NCBI RefSeq assembly: GCF_014109825.1
Contig: NZ_CP059576.1
Span: forward strand, 62,001 to 126,000
Direction: 5' to 3'
Origin: Legionella sp. PC997
GTDB taxonomy: Bacteria > Pseudomonadota > Gammaproteobacteria > Legionellales > Legionellaceae
Length of the DNA stretch: 64,000 nucleotides
Part shown: positions 45,584 to 55,362 of the stretch, piece by piece
How the letters are laid out: every line of letters begins with the position of its first letter
How positions within the stretch are numbered: position 1 is the first letter of the stretch
The notes under the pieces: model-generated
Seen by the model: the letters and a program-made list of their open reading frames with translations, nothing else
The model's database searches: none
Told to the model about the DNA's origin: nothing
Position numbers and translations under genes: made by a program

Positions 45584-47199
45584 GTAGTTATACATTAGCG
45601 CACGATGAAAAACATGATGATCATGGTCCAGAACAGGGTAAAGGCATTTTAGGCTTTATAAAACGCTGGTTGTTTACTACCAACCATAAAGATATCGGCA
45701 CACTTTATTTGTGGCTCGCAATGATCAGTTTCTTCCTGGCTGGTGGCATGGCGCTAGTGATTCGTGCAGAGCTGTTTCAACCAGGTCATCGCTTTGTTGA
45801 TCCGAATTTCTTTAACCAAATGACGACATTACATGGGTTAATCATGCTATTTGGGGTGGTAATGCCTGCATTTACCGGAATGGCTAACTGGCAAATTCCT
45901 ATGATGATCGGCGCTCCAGATATGGCTTTGCCCCGATTAAATAACTGGAGTTTTTGGCTTTTGCCCTTTGCGTTTACATTATTACTTTCAACCACATTTC
46001 ATGCAGGAGGTGGCCCTAACTTTGGTTGGACGATGTATGCTCCTTTATCTACCAAATATGCCCCTCCTAGTACAGATTTTATGATTTTCGCGATCCATAT
46101 GATGGGTATTTCCTCCATTATGGGTTCGATTAACATTATCGCCACGATTTTAAATTTACGTGCCCCAGGTATGACATTGATGAAAATGCCAATGTTCGTA
46201 TGGACTTGGCTAATTACTGCCTTTTTGCTAATCGCGATTATGCCTGTATTGGCTGGAGCAGTCACCATGATGTTGGCAGATCGTCATTTCGGCACCAGCT
46301 TCTTTGAAGCTTCAGGTGGTGGAGATCCCATACTGTTTCAACACGTATTCTGGTTCTTCGGACATCCAGAGGTGTATGTTCTTGTATTACCCGCTTTTGG
46401 CGTGATTTCCGAAGTTATACCTACGTTTAGTCGTAAGCCATTATTCGGCTATTACTTTATGGTATACGCGACCGTCAGCATTGCAATATTGTCATTTATT
46501 GTATGGGCACACCATATGTTTACTTCAGGTATCCCGTTGGGTGCAGAGTTATTTTTTATGTATACGACAATGCTCATTGCTGTTCCAACCGGTATTAAAG
46601 TATTTAACTGGGTTAGCACTATGTTTCGAGGTTCTATGACCTTTGAAACGCCCATGTTATTTGCGTTGGCATTTGTATTTTTATTTACCATAGGTGGATT
46701 TACAGGGCTTATGTTGGCATTGGTGCCTGCAGATTTTCAGTACCAAGATAGTTATTTTGTAGTAGCTCATTTCCATTATGTTCTGGTCCCAGGTGTAATT
46801 TTCGCCCTTTTTTCTGCAACCTATTATTGGTTGCCGAAGTGGACTGGGCATATGTATAACGAGGTACTGGGCAAATGGCATTTTTGGTTATCTGTTATTT
46901 CAGTAAATGTAGCATTTTTCCCGATGCATTTTTTAGGTCTGGCGGGAATGCCTAGAAGAATCCCAGATTATGCATTGCAATTTACTAATTTTAATATGAT
47001 CTCTTCTATAGGTGCTTTTATTTTTGGTTTTACTCAGCTTTTATTTTTATTTAATGTGATTGCCACAGTAAGGAAAAAGGGTACTAAAAAAGATATCGCA
47101 GCTGGAAGATCTTGGGAAGGAGCATATGGTTTGGAGTGGACGTTACCTTCACCACCCCCATATCATACGTTTACGACTCCACCTAAACTCGATTTATAG
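45580..47199 (+). CDS. coxA: cytochrome c oxidase subunit I
   Basis: 539 residues, twelve membrane helices. Low-spin haem and CuB ligand regions are visible: MTTLHGLIMLFGV, FWFFGHPEVYVLVLPAFG (His-x-x-x-Tyr cross-link site), WAHHMFTSG and VVAHFHYVLVPG. The E-P-V-Y equivalent is HPEVYV, so this is an A-type haem-copper oxidase with a K-pathway Tyr. The N-terminal 25 residues are His/Asp-rich (AHDEKHDDHGPEQGKG). Part of a caa3-type operon. Confidence 0.97.
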   Translation: MSSYTLAHDEKHDDHGPEQGKGILGFIKRWLFTTNHKDIGTLYLWLAMISFFLAGGMALVIRAELFQPGHRFVDPNFFNQMTTLHGLIMLFGVVMPAFTGMANWQIPMMIGAPDMALPRLNNWSFWLLPFAFTLLLSTTFHAGGGPNFGWTMYAPLSTKYAPPSTDFMIFAIHMMGISSIMGSINIIATILNLRAPGMTLMKMPMFVWTWLITAFLLIAIMPVLAGAVTMMLADRHFGTSFFEASGGGDPILFQHVFWFFGHPEVYVLVLPAFGVISEVIPTFSRKPLFGYYFMVYATVSIAILSFIVWAHHMFTSGIPLGAELFFMYTTMLIAVPTGIKVFNWVSTMFRGSMTFETPMLFALAFVFLFTIGGFTGLMLALVPADFQYQDSYFVVAHFHYVLVPGVIFALFSATYYWLPKWTGHMYNEVLGKWHFWLSVISVNVAFFPMHFLGLAGMPRRIPDYALQFTNFNMISSIGAFIFGFTQLLFLFNVIATVRKKGTKKDIAAGRSWEGAYGLEWTLPSPPPYHTFTTPPKLDL

Positions 47200-47208
47200 G
47201 TTTGTTGT

Positions 47209-47745
47209 ATGAAAAATCAAAAAGGGCATCACAGGCTAATTATCATCTTATCGGGTCTTGTACTGGGGATGTTTGCTTTCGGATTTGCCTTAGTGCCTAT
47301 TTATAATAGCTTATGTAAGTCACTAGGTATTAATGGAAAAACAAACCCCGAAGCGGTAGCTTACGATGTAAATAAAGCGAAAATCGATAAAAAAAGGGAA
47401 ATTATTGTAGAGTTTGTTGCGACAAACAACAGTGGGGTACCATGGGCTTTTTATCCCAAAACTCGAAAAATAACGGTACATCCCGGGGAAATAGCCAAAC
47501 TTGCATTTTATGCTGAAAATAAAACGGATCATCCGATGACCGTACAGGCAATACCTAGTGTTACACCTGGGATTGCTGCAAAGTATCTGAAAAAAACTGA
47601 ATGCTTTTGCTTTACTCGGCAAACACTAAATGGACACGAGGCAATGAATATGCCTTTATTATTTCATTTGGATGCTGATTTACCTGAAAAGGTGCACACA
47701 GTTACTTTGTCTTATACTTTATTTGATGTAACAGATAAAGGTTAA
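47209..47745 (+). CDS. ctaG: cytochrome c oxidase assembly protein CtaG (Cox11)
   Basis: 178 residues with one N-terminal anchor (LIIILSGLVLGMFAFGFALVPIY) and an immunoglobulin-like periplasmic domain. The Cu-binding C-F-C-F motif is present in KTECFCFTRQTL. It delivers copper to the CuB site of subunit I. The start lies 9 bp after coxA, as in proteobacterial cox operons. Confidence 0.93.
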   Translation: MKNQKGHHRLIIILSGLVLGMFAFGFALVPIYNSLCKSLGINGKTNPEAVAYDVNKAKIDKKREIIVEFVATNNSGVPWAFYPKTRKITVHPGEIAKLAFYAENKTDHPMTVQAIPSVTPGIAAKYLKKTECFCFTRQTLNGHEAMNMPLLFHLDADLPEKVHTVTLSYTLFDVTDKG

Positions 47746-47994
47746 CATAACCTGGCAGCTCTGATTATAAGCATCTAAGCAGTAATCATAAGCTAGTCAT
47801 GCAAGTTGGTAATTTTTAGTAGGTTACATGCTTCAATGGCAAGGAGCGTGTCAAAAACAGATTAATGCCTGTTTCAATTCTACTAGCTTGGTCATAGAAC
47901 TTGGTTTCTTGCTTTATGCTTCAGAAACAAAGTCCTGGGACTTAGGATAGCGAATTCTAAATAGGCCCTATTCATGACAGGAGATAAAAATATA
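47746..47994. other. ctaG-coxC gap, no gene identified
   Basis: A 228-249 bp gap breaks the otherwise tight operon. In many proteobacteria a small protein gene sits here, but no ORF with a ribosome binding site was found. It may carry an internal promoter or a decayed small gene. Confidence 0.3.
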
Positions 47995-48864
47995 ATGGGA
48001 GCACATGGTACTTATTATATCCCTAAGCCAAGCCATTGGCCTTTGGTGGCATCATGTGGGTTAACTACTACGCTTGTGGGCGCTGCATCTTGGCTTCATA
48101 ATGATTGGTATGGACCCTACATATTTACTATTGGTGTAGGAATCATGATTTTTATGTTATTTGGCTGGTTTGGCCAAGTGATTTATGAAAATTCGAAAGG
48201 AGTCTATGACGAACAAGTTGATAGATCATTTCGTTGGGGAATGTGCTGGTTTATTTTTTCTGAAGTTTGTTTCTTCGGTGCATTTTTTGGAGCCCTGTTC
48301 TATAGCAGGTGGTGGTCTGTCCCTATATTAGGAGGTGAATTTCACCCCATTACCCACTTTACATTATGGCCTAATTTCAGTGCCAACTGGCCTATCTTAT
48401 TTAACCCAAACAACCAGGTTTTTGCTGGTGCTCATGAAGGAATGGGAGCGTGGGGATTAGCAGCAGTGAACACGCTTATTTTATTGACCTCTGGGGTCAC
48501 TATCACCTGGGCTCATTGGGCTTTAAAATTAGGAAAGCAAAGACAGCTCATTATCGGGATGATTTTAACCATTTCGTTAGGTATATTATTCTTAGCTTTA
48601 CAAGGTTATGAGTATCATGAAGCATACACAGAAATGAATTTAACCCTATCTTCGGGGATTTACGGAACGACATTTTTTATGTTAACCGGATTCCACGGGA
48701 TACACGTGACTTTGGGTACAATTATGCTAATTGTGATCACTGTTCGTTGTAAATTAGGTCATTTTACTCCAGAACGGCATTTTGCTTTTGAGGGAGTGGC
48801 TTGGTATTGGCACTTTGTAGACGTGGTCTGGTTGTTCTTATTTGTTTTTGTTTACTGGCTATAA
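47995..48864 (+). CDS. coxC: cytochrome c oxidase subunit III
   Basis: 289 residues from ATG 47995 (GGAG 11 bases upstream) or 296 from ATG 47974. Seven membrane helices, with the conserved FSEVCFFGAFFGALFYSRW region and the C-terminal HFAFEGVAWYWHFVDVVWLFLF that marks subunit III. TGFHGIHVTLGTIML is another family block. It closes the oxidase operon; a strong hairpin follows. Confidence 0.95.
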   Translation: MGAHGTYYIPKPSHWPLVASCGLTTTLVGAASWLHNDWYGPYIFTIGVGIMIFMLFGWFGQVIYENSKGVYDEQVDRSFRWGMCWFIFSEVCFFGAFFGALFYSRWWSVPILGGEFHPITHFTLWPNFSANWPILFNPNNQVFAGAHEGMGAWGLAAVNTLILLTSGVTITWAHWALKLGKQRQLIIGMILTISLGILFLALQGYEYHEAYTEMNLTLSSGIYGTTFFMLTGFHGIHVTLGTIMLIVITVRCKLGHFTPERHFAFEGVAWYWHFVDVVWLFLFVFVYWL

Positions 48865-48884
48865 AAATCGATCCTTATAGTTGT

Positions 48885-48913
48885 AGCCCGGGTGCATCAG
48901 TGTAACCCGGGCT
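48885..48913 (+). terminator. 9-bp GC hairpin after coxC
   Basis: AGCCCGGGT (48885-48893) and ACCCGGGCT (48905-48913) form a perfect 9-bp stem with an 11-base loop, 20 bases after the coxC stop. TTCTTCAT follows, T-rich but not a full T-run. It may be the operon's terminator or a dispersed REP-type element, as this CCCGGG palindrome is a common repeat shape. Confidence 0.5.
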
Positions 48914-48973
48914 TCTTCATGGTTAAATCAATTCCAGTTCGCTGCTTCCAGCAAGGATGATTCAGTAGTGATT

Positions 48974-49246
48974 TCATAAACGTGTATTAATCAACAAACC
49001 GGGCTGAAATTGGATCTCTTGTATGGTTAGCTTATAGGTAAAAAACGAGTGAGCGAATTGAATTTCTTGGATAATTGCCTGGCCGCGAAAATGTTTGGCA
49101 AAAAAGGAAACTTCAATCTCCTTTTCAATATATTCCTCGCATCTTAATTCCAGTTTTTTTTCAGATAAACTTAGCAGTTGGCTTATGTATTCAATTTCGC
49201 CAATCTTCATTAGAACATGAACAGGTTGAACGGGCTGAATTAACAT
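48974..49246 (-). CDS. small PilZ-like domain protein
   Basis: 90 residues from ATG 49246, chosen because TTGGAGAACGCA gives a ribosome binding site; a TTG four codons upstream is less likely. Beta-rich composition (MKIGEIEYISQLLSLSEKKLELRCEE; VSFFAKHFRGQAIIQEI) resembles the six-stranded PilZ barrel, but the R-x-x-x-R and D/N-x-S-x-x-G c-di-GMP residues are not evident. It may be a non-binding PilZ relative. Alone between the cox and par blocks. Confidence 0.5.
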   Translation of the reverse strand: MLIQPVQPVHVLMKIGEIEYISQLLSLSEKKLELRCEEYIEKEIEVSFFAKHFRGQAIIQEIQFAHSFFTYKLTIQEIQFQPGLLINTRL

Positions 49247-49385
49247 TGCGTTCTCCAAGCAATATAACCAGCTTATAATCTAATTGTAGTATAAAATTGT
49301 AGCATCTATCAAAAGTTCAGGTAGAGTTTCAAAACGATCACAGCGGCAATTTTCTTTCTAAAAAGAAATCCAATGGCGTTGAGTT

Positions 49386-49415
49386 TCCCGGATTTGATGT
49401 TCGCCCCATCCGGGA
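49386..49415. terminator. 8-bp hairpin downstream of parB
   Basis: TCCCGGAT (49386-49393) / ATCCGGGA (49408-49415), perfect, 23 bases beyond the parB stop on the minus strand. No T-run on that strand. It is either the par operon's end or a repeat element of CCCGG type. Confidence 0.4.
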
Positions 49416-49437
49416 TAAAGTCGCAATGAATTAAAAA

Positions 49438-50313
49438 TTATTGAGGGGCACCGATTAATTGATCGATAATCTGTTGCAAACTGTGTTCATTTTCATAGTG
49501 AATAACTAATGAACCTTTTCCCGCTTTTCCGGGTTTTAGTTTAATTGCAGTCTGTAAATGTTGAGAAAGATTTTTTAATTGCTCGTGGTAAACGTGTGAA
49601 AGATCACTATAAAGCTGTTGATCTTTGGTTTTACCTAATTTGATTCGTTCGACCAATTTCTCAGTTTCACGTACAGATAAGTTTTTGGCAATAATAAGCT
49701 GAGCCACCTGGTTTTGTTGTTCTTCTTCTAACATGAGTAAGGCGCGTGCATGTCCCATATCAATATCGCCATGCTCTAAAAGCTTTTTGACTCCTGCTGA
49801 CAAAGCCAATAATCGCAAAAAATTGCTTACAGCAGCTCTGGATTTACATAAAAGATCAGCCACTTGTTGATGCGTCAAGGAAAACTCGTGAGTAAGCCTA
49901 TGCATGGCACGAGCTTGATCCATCGCATTCAGATCTTCACGCTGTAAATTTTCCACTAAGGCCATAGCCATCGCTGTTTCATCATCAACCTGCTTCAAAA
50001 TAACTGGAACTTCAGTCAAGCCTGCTAATTGGCTGGCACGCCAACGACGCTCACCGGCAATAATTTCATAACGCCCATCGCTTAGTTCGCGAACCAGAAG
50101 AGGTTGGAGTAAGCCTTGTTTTTTAATTGATTGGGCTAGTTCCATGAGTGGAGCTTCTTCCATCTCGCCACGGGGTTGATATTTACCCGGCTGCAGGCAG
50201 TCTACTGCGAGCTTGAGACTTTCAGCTGGCGGTTTCTCATTTAAAAGAGTGCTACTTGATTGGCTTAATAACGCGGATAAGTTACGCCCTAAACTACTAC
50301 GTTTTGCTGTCAT
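49438..50313 (-). CDS. parB: chromosome-partitioning protein ParB
   Basis: CTPase/DNA clamp that loads at parS, 291 residues. The N-terminal domain carries the GERRWRASQLAG box with catalytic Arg residues; a central helix-turn-helix (LTHQQVADLLCKSRAAVSNFLRLL) binds parS; the C-terminal dimer domain ends SLQQIIDQL. The start is 12 bp after parA's stop. Order mnmG-rsmG-parA-parB is the common origin-proximal arrangement. I found no intact 16-bp parS in the window. Confidence 0.95.
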   Translation of the reverse strand: MTAKRSSLGRNLSALLSQSSSTLLNEKPPAESLKLAVDCLQPGKYQPRGEMEEAPLMELAQSIKKQGLLQPLLVRELSDGRYEIIAGERRWRASQLAGLTEVPVILKQVDDETAMAMALVENLQREDLNAMDQARAMHRLTHEFSLTHQQVADLLCKSRAAVSNFLRLLALSAGVKKLLEHGDIDMGHARALLMLEEEQQNQVAQLIIAKNLSVRETEKLVERIKLGKTKDQQLYSDLSHVYHEQLKNLSQHLQTAIKLKPGKAGKGSLVIHYENEHSLQQIIDQLIGAPQ

Positions 50314-50325
50314 AAATTACCCCAT

Positions 50326-51096
50326 TCATCCTGCTACAGTCTGTTTATTAATCAACTCGGAAGCGAGTACCATGTAGGCTGCTGCACCTGGTGATGTTTT
50401 ATCATAATGTAAAGCTGGCAATCCGTGGCTTGGTGCTTCAGCAAGTCTAACATTACGCGGTATTACGGTTCTGTAGACCTTACTTGGAAAGTGTTCTATT
50501 AGTTGTTTTGATACCTCAGAACACAATCGGTTACGAGCATCGTACATGGTTCGTAACAGACCCTCAAGATGTAAACGAGGATTTACTGAGGCTTTGACCT
50601 GTTCAATAGTCGACAGCAGAGCAGCTAACCCTTCTAGTGCGTAATATTCGCATTGCATAGGAATAAGCACAGAATCCGCAGCAACAAAAGCATTTATAGT
50701 TAGCGTATTCAAAGCGGGTGGGCAATCAATCAGGATAAAATCATAATTGTTTTGAATAGGCTGGAGTGCTTTGAATAAAAATGTTTCACGATGATTGCGC
50801 TCCATTAGACTTACTTCAGCCACCGTTAAATCATCATTGCCTGGAAGTAAATCATAACCACTGGTTGTGGCAAGGCATGCTTGTTCTGCAAGACAATCAT
50901 GGAGTAATACATCATTAGTTGTATGAACCAATTGGCTTTTATCGACGCCGCTACCCATAGTGGCATTGCCTTGAGGATCCAAGTCAATTAGTAAAACCTG
51001 TTGTCGATTCGCTGCTAAAGAAGCAGCTAAATTAATCGCTGTAGTAGTTTTGCCTACTCCACCTTTTTGATTGGCAATGGCTATAACTTTTGCCAT
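50326..51096 (-). CDS. parA: chromosome-partitioning ATPase ParA (Soj)
   Basis: 256 residues, no N-terminal DNA-binding extension, so the chromosomal Soj type. Deviant Walker A is IANQKGGVGKTTTAINLA; Walker A' VLLIDLDPQGNAT; Walker B FILIDCPPAL. It forms ATP dimers on nucleoid DNA and moves ParB-parS complexes. Between rsmG and parB on the same strand, 12 bp from parB. Confidence 0.96.
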   Translation of the reverse strand: MAKVIAIANQKGGVGKTTTAINLAASLAANRQQVLLIDLDPQGNATMGSGVDKSQLVHTTNDVLLHDCLAEQACLATTSGYDLLPGNDDLTVAEVSLMERNHRETFLFKALQPIQNNYDFILIDCPPALNTLTINAFVAADSVLIPMQCEYYALEGLAALLSTIEQVKASVNPRLHLEGLLRTMYDARNRLCSEVSKQLIEHFPSKVYRTVIPRNVRLAEAPSHGLPALHYDKTSPGAAAYMVLASELINKQTVAG

Positions 51097-51210
51097 GATT
51101 TATTCCTTGATTAAACTCGAATAAGCAGTAAACATCCAGGATCTGATTAACGTCCACCTGCTTGGCTAAACGATGATTTCGCTCAAGTCAGAACAATTAA
51201 ACAGCTGTTG

Positions 51211-51846
51211 TTAACTACTTTTTCTTGGTTGATTTTCAATAATGACGCAACAACGCTCGCCTTCAATACCTGAAACCTTATAATGTTCTATCGAGCAGTG
51301 CTGCTTTATCTCATTTAATTCTGTATCAGGATCACGTCCTTTCATTGCCAACCAAATTCCATCATCGGCAATAAGGTGTTGCGTCCACTGAATCATTTGT
51401 ACCAGACTACTAAAAGCGCGACTTACTACTGTATCAAAACCTTGAGTTGGGTGGTAGTTTTCAACTCTAAATTGTACAATTTCAACATTTTTTAAGTTGA
51501 GTTGTCGCTTAACTTCATTCAAGAATCGAGTTTTTTTACCATTTGAGTCTAATAAAACAAAGTTAAAATCAGGCCGAGCTAAAGCAAGAGGGATACCCGG
51601 TAAACCGGCTCCTGTTCCTACATCTATAATTTGTTTGCCTCTAAGCCAAGGCAAAATAGCCAGGCTATCTAATATATGCTTACTCACCATAGACTCAAGG
51701 TCACGGATTGCAGTGAGATTATAAGCTAAATTCCACTTGTTAAGTAAGAATAAGTAATCCGCCAAAGAAGCACTAAGTGCATCCAGCTCAAATTGTTGCA
51801 AACCTTCTTTAAGTTGCGATTGTATTTGCTCTATTTGTTCCTTCAT
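51211..51846 (-). CDS. rsmG: 16S rRNA (guanine-527-N7)-methyltransferase
   Basis: 211 residues. Family blocks: [16 protein letters not shown] at the N-terminus, then [14 protein letters not shown] motif [18 protein letters not shown] and [13 protein letters not shown] with its catalytic-region Arg. It methylates G527; loss gives low-level streptomycin resistance in other bacteria. The start overlaps the mnmG stop by 4 bp (ATGA), so the two are translationally coupled. Confidence 0.95.
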   Translation of the reverse strand: MKEQIEQIQSQLKEGLQQFELDALSASLADYLFLLNKWNLAYNLTAIRDLESMVSKHILDSLAILPWLRGKQIIDVGTGAGLPGIPLALARPDFNFVLLDSNGKKTRFLNEVKRQLNLKNVEIVQFRVENYHPTQGFDTVVSRAFSSLVQMIQWTQHLIADDGIWLAMKGRDPDTELNEIKQHCSIEHYKVSGIEGERCCVIIENQPRKSS

Positions 51847-53717
51847 ACCTCAATTCGCTGTTTTTTCAAATGCACCAAAAGTAGGGACAAGGCGGCAGGA
51901 GTTACACCTGAAATCCGGCCAGCTTGGGCTAAAGTAGCGGGTCTTATCTTGGTTAACTTCTGAATTACTTCATTAGATAATCCTGTGACCTTGCTATAAT
52001 CCAGAGATTCGGGAAGGACCGTGTTTTCCTGTTTACGCATTTTTTCAATATCTTGTTGTTGCCTATCGATATAGCCTGCATATTTGTTTTGAATTTCTAT
52101 TTGTTCGCTAACTTCGGGTAGCAGTTCGGGTAAATTTAAATCCTCGAGCATGAGTAAATGCTGATAATTAATCTCTGGACGTTTCAAGAATTCTGAGGCT
52201 CTATTATCATGTTGCATCGGATTGAGTAACACATCTTTTAAAATCTCATTATGCCCTACACGAACCCACGTTTGGTGCAGCAACGATTGCGTGGACGCTA
52301 TTGCTTCACTTTTGCTAGTAAAATGTTGCCAACGTTCATCACCCACTACGCCTAATTCGCGGCCTTTAGCAGTTAAGCGTAAATCTGCATTATCTTCACG
52401 TAAAAGCAGCCGATATTCAGCACGCGAAGTGAACATTCTATAAGGTTCTTGAGTGCCGCACGTAATTAGATCATCGATTAATACACCAATATAAGCTTCA
52501 TCACGCCGTGGGCACCAAAGTTCTTTATCTTGTACTTGCAGCGCTGCATTCATTCCTGCGATGATTCCTTGGGCAGCCGCCTCTTCATAGCCGGTGGTCC
52601 CATTGATTTGTCCTGCAAAAAATAAGTTGGGAATGGGTTTGGTTTGCAAAAATGAAGTTAATCCACGAGGATCAAAGTAATCGTATTCTATAGCATAGCC
52701 TGGCCGGGTAATATGAGCATTTTCAAAACCTTTGATCGTACGAACAAACTGCACTTGTACTTCAAAAGGAAGACTTGTAGAAATACCATTCGGATAGATT
52801 TCTTCAGTGGTTAATCCCTCGGGTTCAACAAAGATTTGGTGAGATAATTTATCAGCAAAACGAACAATTTTATCCTCTATAGAGGGACAATAACGCGGTC
52901 CTACGCCTTCAATAACCCCAGCATACATAGGTGATTGGTGCAAATTATTACGAATAATTTCATGTGTTGCTTCAGTTGTGTGGGTAATATGACACGGGAC
53001 TTGTAGCGGATGATCGCTCACATGACCTAAATAGGAGAAAACAGGGGTCGGTGTATCGCCTGGTTGTACCGTCATTTGACTGTAATCTAAGGAGCGACGA
53101 TCGATTCGTGGAGGGGTACCTGTCTTTAAACGGCCAACGGGCAAATCAAGATCACGTAAGCTTTTGGCTAGGGCTACTGAAGGTGGATCTCCTGCACGAC
53201 CTCCCGCATATTGATTCATACCTACATGAATTTTTCCGCCCAAAAATGTACCCACCGTCAGTACTATTGCGCGTGCTCGCAAGACCAGGCCCATTTGAGT
53301 TACTACAGCAGTTACGCGCTCTCCTTCAATCAATAAATCGTCCACAGCCTGTTGAAAGAGGGTCAGATTGGGTTGTGTTTGCAATTGCTCTCTGATGGCC
53401 TGGCGATAGAGAACACGGTCTGTTTGCGCACGTGTAGCGCGGACTGCGGGACCTTTGGAGGCGTTAAGCGTGCGAAATTGAATGCCAGCTTTATCTGCAG
53501 CTTTTGCCATAGCTCCATCCAAGGCATCAATTTCTTTCACCAAATGGCCTTTTCCTATCCCACCTATAGCAGGATTACATGACATTTGACCGAGCAAATC
53601 CATGTTATGAGTAAGTAATAACGTTTGCGCTCCCATCCGGGCTGCCGCTAAAGCAGCTTCTGTGCCTGCATGTCCGCCACCTACTACAATAACATCATAT
53701 AATTTTTCAAGATTCAT
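51843..53717 (-). CDS. mnmG: tRNA U34 carboxymethylaminomethyl modification enzyme MnmG
   Basis: FAD-dependent partner of MnmE in making cmnm5U34 in tRNA. 624 residues, full length. FAD dinucleotide fold [17 protein letters not shown] at the N-terminus; [26 protein letters not shown] block ([16 protein letters not shown]); [14 protein letters not shown]; the insertion domain and a C-terminal helical MnmE-binding domain ending LLLVHLKKQ. First gene of mnmG-rsmG, with parAB 115 bp further along. Confidence 0.97.
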   Translation of the reverse strand: MNLEKLYDVIVVGGGHAGTEAALAAARMGAQTLLLTHNMDLLGQMSCNPAIGGIGKGHLVKEIDALDGAMAKAADKAGIQFRTLNASKGPAVRATRAQTDRVLYRQAIREQLQTQPNLTLFQQAVDDLLIEGERVTAVVTQMGLVLRARAIVLTVGTFLGGKIHVGMNQYAGGRAGDPPSVALAKSLRDLDLPVGRLKTGTPPRIDRRSLDYSQMTVQPGDTPTPVFSYLGHVSDHPLQVPCHITHTTEATHEIIRNNLHQSPMYAGVIEGVGPRYCPSIEDKIVRFADKLSHQIFVEPEGLTTEEIYPNGISTSLPFEVQVQFVRTIKGFENAHITRPGYAIEYDYFDPRGLTSFLQTKPIPNLFFAGQINGTTGYEEAAAQGIIAGMNAALQVQDKELWCPRRDEAYIGVLIDDLITCGTQEPYRMFTSRAEYRLLLREDNADLRLTAKGRELGVVGDERWQHFTSKSEAIASTQSLLHQTWVRVGHNEILKDVLLNPMQHDNRASEFLKRPEINYQHLLMLEDLNLPELLPEVSEQIEIQNKYAGYIDRQQQDIEKMRKQENTVLPESLDYSKVTGLSNEVIQKLTKIRPATLAQAGRISGVTPAALSLLLVHLKKQRIEV

Positions 53718-53992
53718 GACTGATCAATATTTGTATAACAAAAAGAGGAATTATACACTTTTTTGTGCATTGTCCCAATATTAAAGAATTAGATGCGATT
53801 GGTCCTGGTGAATGCATCAGTTTATTGACGAATAGTTCATCATTATCAAGCTCATATAATCGCTTAAGTTTACAAATTTATTCATTGGGGAGGTTTCAGG
53901 CATAAATTTTAGTTCATTTAAACCCTAAAAATTGTTAATTGATCAAAAAATGACCTATTATCATAATAATTATACTTCTTGTGGTTTATCTT
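53718..53992. other. gene-free AT-rich gap before the IQM-like ORF
   Basis: The gap between divergent mnmG and the next ORF holds no gene. TATACT at 53971-53976 is a plausible -10 box, 16 bp before ATG 53993; no matching -35 was found. GGGGAGG near 53887 is not followed by an open frame. Confidence 0.35.
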
Positions 53993-55213
53993 ATGTGGCG
54001 CGATGTCCCGAGTCTCAAAGATTGGGAAAAATTATGTGAAACTAGCGGATTAACTCCAGCTGAGGTGACTACTAGTCTTCTAGCTATTACCCAATTATTG
54101 AAAGAATATCATTCCATTCCAAAAACAAAAATAGAGTTCTTTGATAAAAGAATGGAATTACTTTCTCAGATAAATGAGATGAGCACTCAATTAATGAATC
54201 TACCCAAAGCAGTAGAACCATTGCGTACTATTCAAAAACTGGCGGAAAATAAAACAATCTATCTAGAGAAATTAAAAAATCATTATAAAGAGGCTAAACC
54301 GCGTCATCTATCCAAAAATGCGATGTTGGAAACCATTAAGGAACGAGAAAAAACACATGGAGAAAACCATTTATTAAGTCTTTTTGGTTCAACTTTGATT
54401 GAGCGCTTAGATCCAGCTCATCGAACAATTGAATTTAATTATAGTGATATTGAAAAAGGTTTAAACCGTGCCGAATATCCGATGAATACTGCATTTTATG
54501 AATGGGCTAGAGAAACAGATCCACCTCCCTTTTTTTTGTGGCTGGAGGAGCATCCCTTAACAACCGCATTAGAAGGTATAAGTGACAATTGGCGAGAGTC
54601 TTATAAAACAAAGATAACTTCAGTAGATTACGAATTACGAGATAAAGTCCAAGTCCAGATAGAGGATGAAAAATTAAAAATTATTCCCAAAGACTCCTTA
54701 GCGGAATGGCCTACACTAAACACAATCCGATTAAAAAACATTTCTTATAAAAGAGGAATGGCATTTGGCGGTGCGGCTTTTGTTTGGGATAAATATAATG
54801 ACAATTTATTCCATGTCCATCCCCATAAGGCTGGAATTTACCATCACTCGTCACTTTTTAATGGTCGTAAGGTGCGTTGTGCCGGAATGTGGTTGGTTAA
54901 AGATGGGATGGTGGCGATGATTAGTAACAGCAGTGGCCACTATAAACCGGATTCATTGCATTTTTATCAATTAATTCGTTTTCTTCATGATAAAGGTGTT
55001 GTTAATAATCTTACCCAAGTAGCCGATTTCTTGCGGCCTCTGCCTTATACAGAAGGAACACGGGTACCTAGTAATTTTATTCCTTTGGAGGAGTATTTTG
55101 CTTGGGCTGAGGAACAACCTTTCGTACAAAAATACTTGAAAGGGGAACATTTAAAACCCCTCTCTCTCTATAAGGAAGTGGATGCAGGAATGAAGATGTC
55201 AAAGCAAAATTAA
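53993..55213 (+). CDS. candidate effector with IQM-like C-terminal domain
   Basis: 406 residues from ATG 53993, or GTG 53981; neither has a good ribosome binding site. The N-terminal third is helical (coiled coil near IEFFDKRMELLSQINEM). The C-terminal 170 residues contain AFVWDKYNDNLFHVHPHK, then HHSSLFNGRKVRCAGMW, KDGMVAMISNSSGHYKPDS and a helical LIRFLHDKGV. The series H-S-S-(F/L), A-G-x-(L/W)-x-(V)-x-D-G and S-G-H-Y-x-P follows the core of plant IQM proteins and related bacterial toxin-associated modules (from memory). Function unknown; no signal peptide. Probably a translocated protein. Confidence 0.6.
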   Translation: MWRDVPSLKDWEKLCETSGLTPAEVTTSLLAITQLLKEYHSIPKTKIEFFDKRMELLSQINEMSTQLMNLPKAVEPLRTIQKLAENKTIYLEKLKNHYKEAKPRHLSKNAMLETIKEREKTHGENHLLSLFGSTLIERLDPAHRTIEFNYSDIEKGLNRAEYPMNTAFYEWARETDPPPFFLWLEEHPLTTALEGISDNWRESYKTKITSVDYELRDKVQVQIEDEKLKIIPKDSLAEWPTLNTIRLKNISYKRGMAFGGAAFVWDKYNDNLFHVHPHKAGIYHHSSLFNGRKVRCAGMWLVKDGMVAMISNSSGHYKPDSLHFYQLIRFLHDKGVVNNLTQVADFLRPLPYTEGTRVPSNFIPLEEYFAWAEEQPFVQKYLKGEHLKPLSLYKEVDAGMKMSKQN

Positions 55214-55362
55214 TTTTTAGCAAAAATATCGATGACCGATTTTCTAATTTAGAACGGGAAAGACTTCTCGAACTTGTTTTGACGCAACCCCACTTTGTTC
55301 ATATTTAAATCATAATAAGTTGTTATACTATGGATAGAGAGATAATTTTTATGAGGAAAGCC
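55214..55362 (+). promoter_or_regulatory. promoter region of the membrane-hairpin ORF
   Basis: TATACT at 55324-55329 fits a -10 hexamer. Transcription from about 55336 would leave the ATG at 55330 outside the message, supporting the start at 55363, which has GAGG six bases upstream. No clear -35 box. Confidence 0.35.

Noticed and set aside
50784..50799. Possible parS in parA
   Set aside because: Only the left half (TGTTTCACG) matches the 16-bp consensus; the right half is unrelated.
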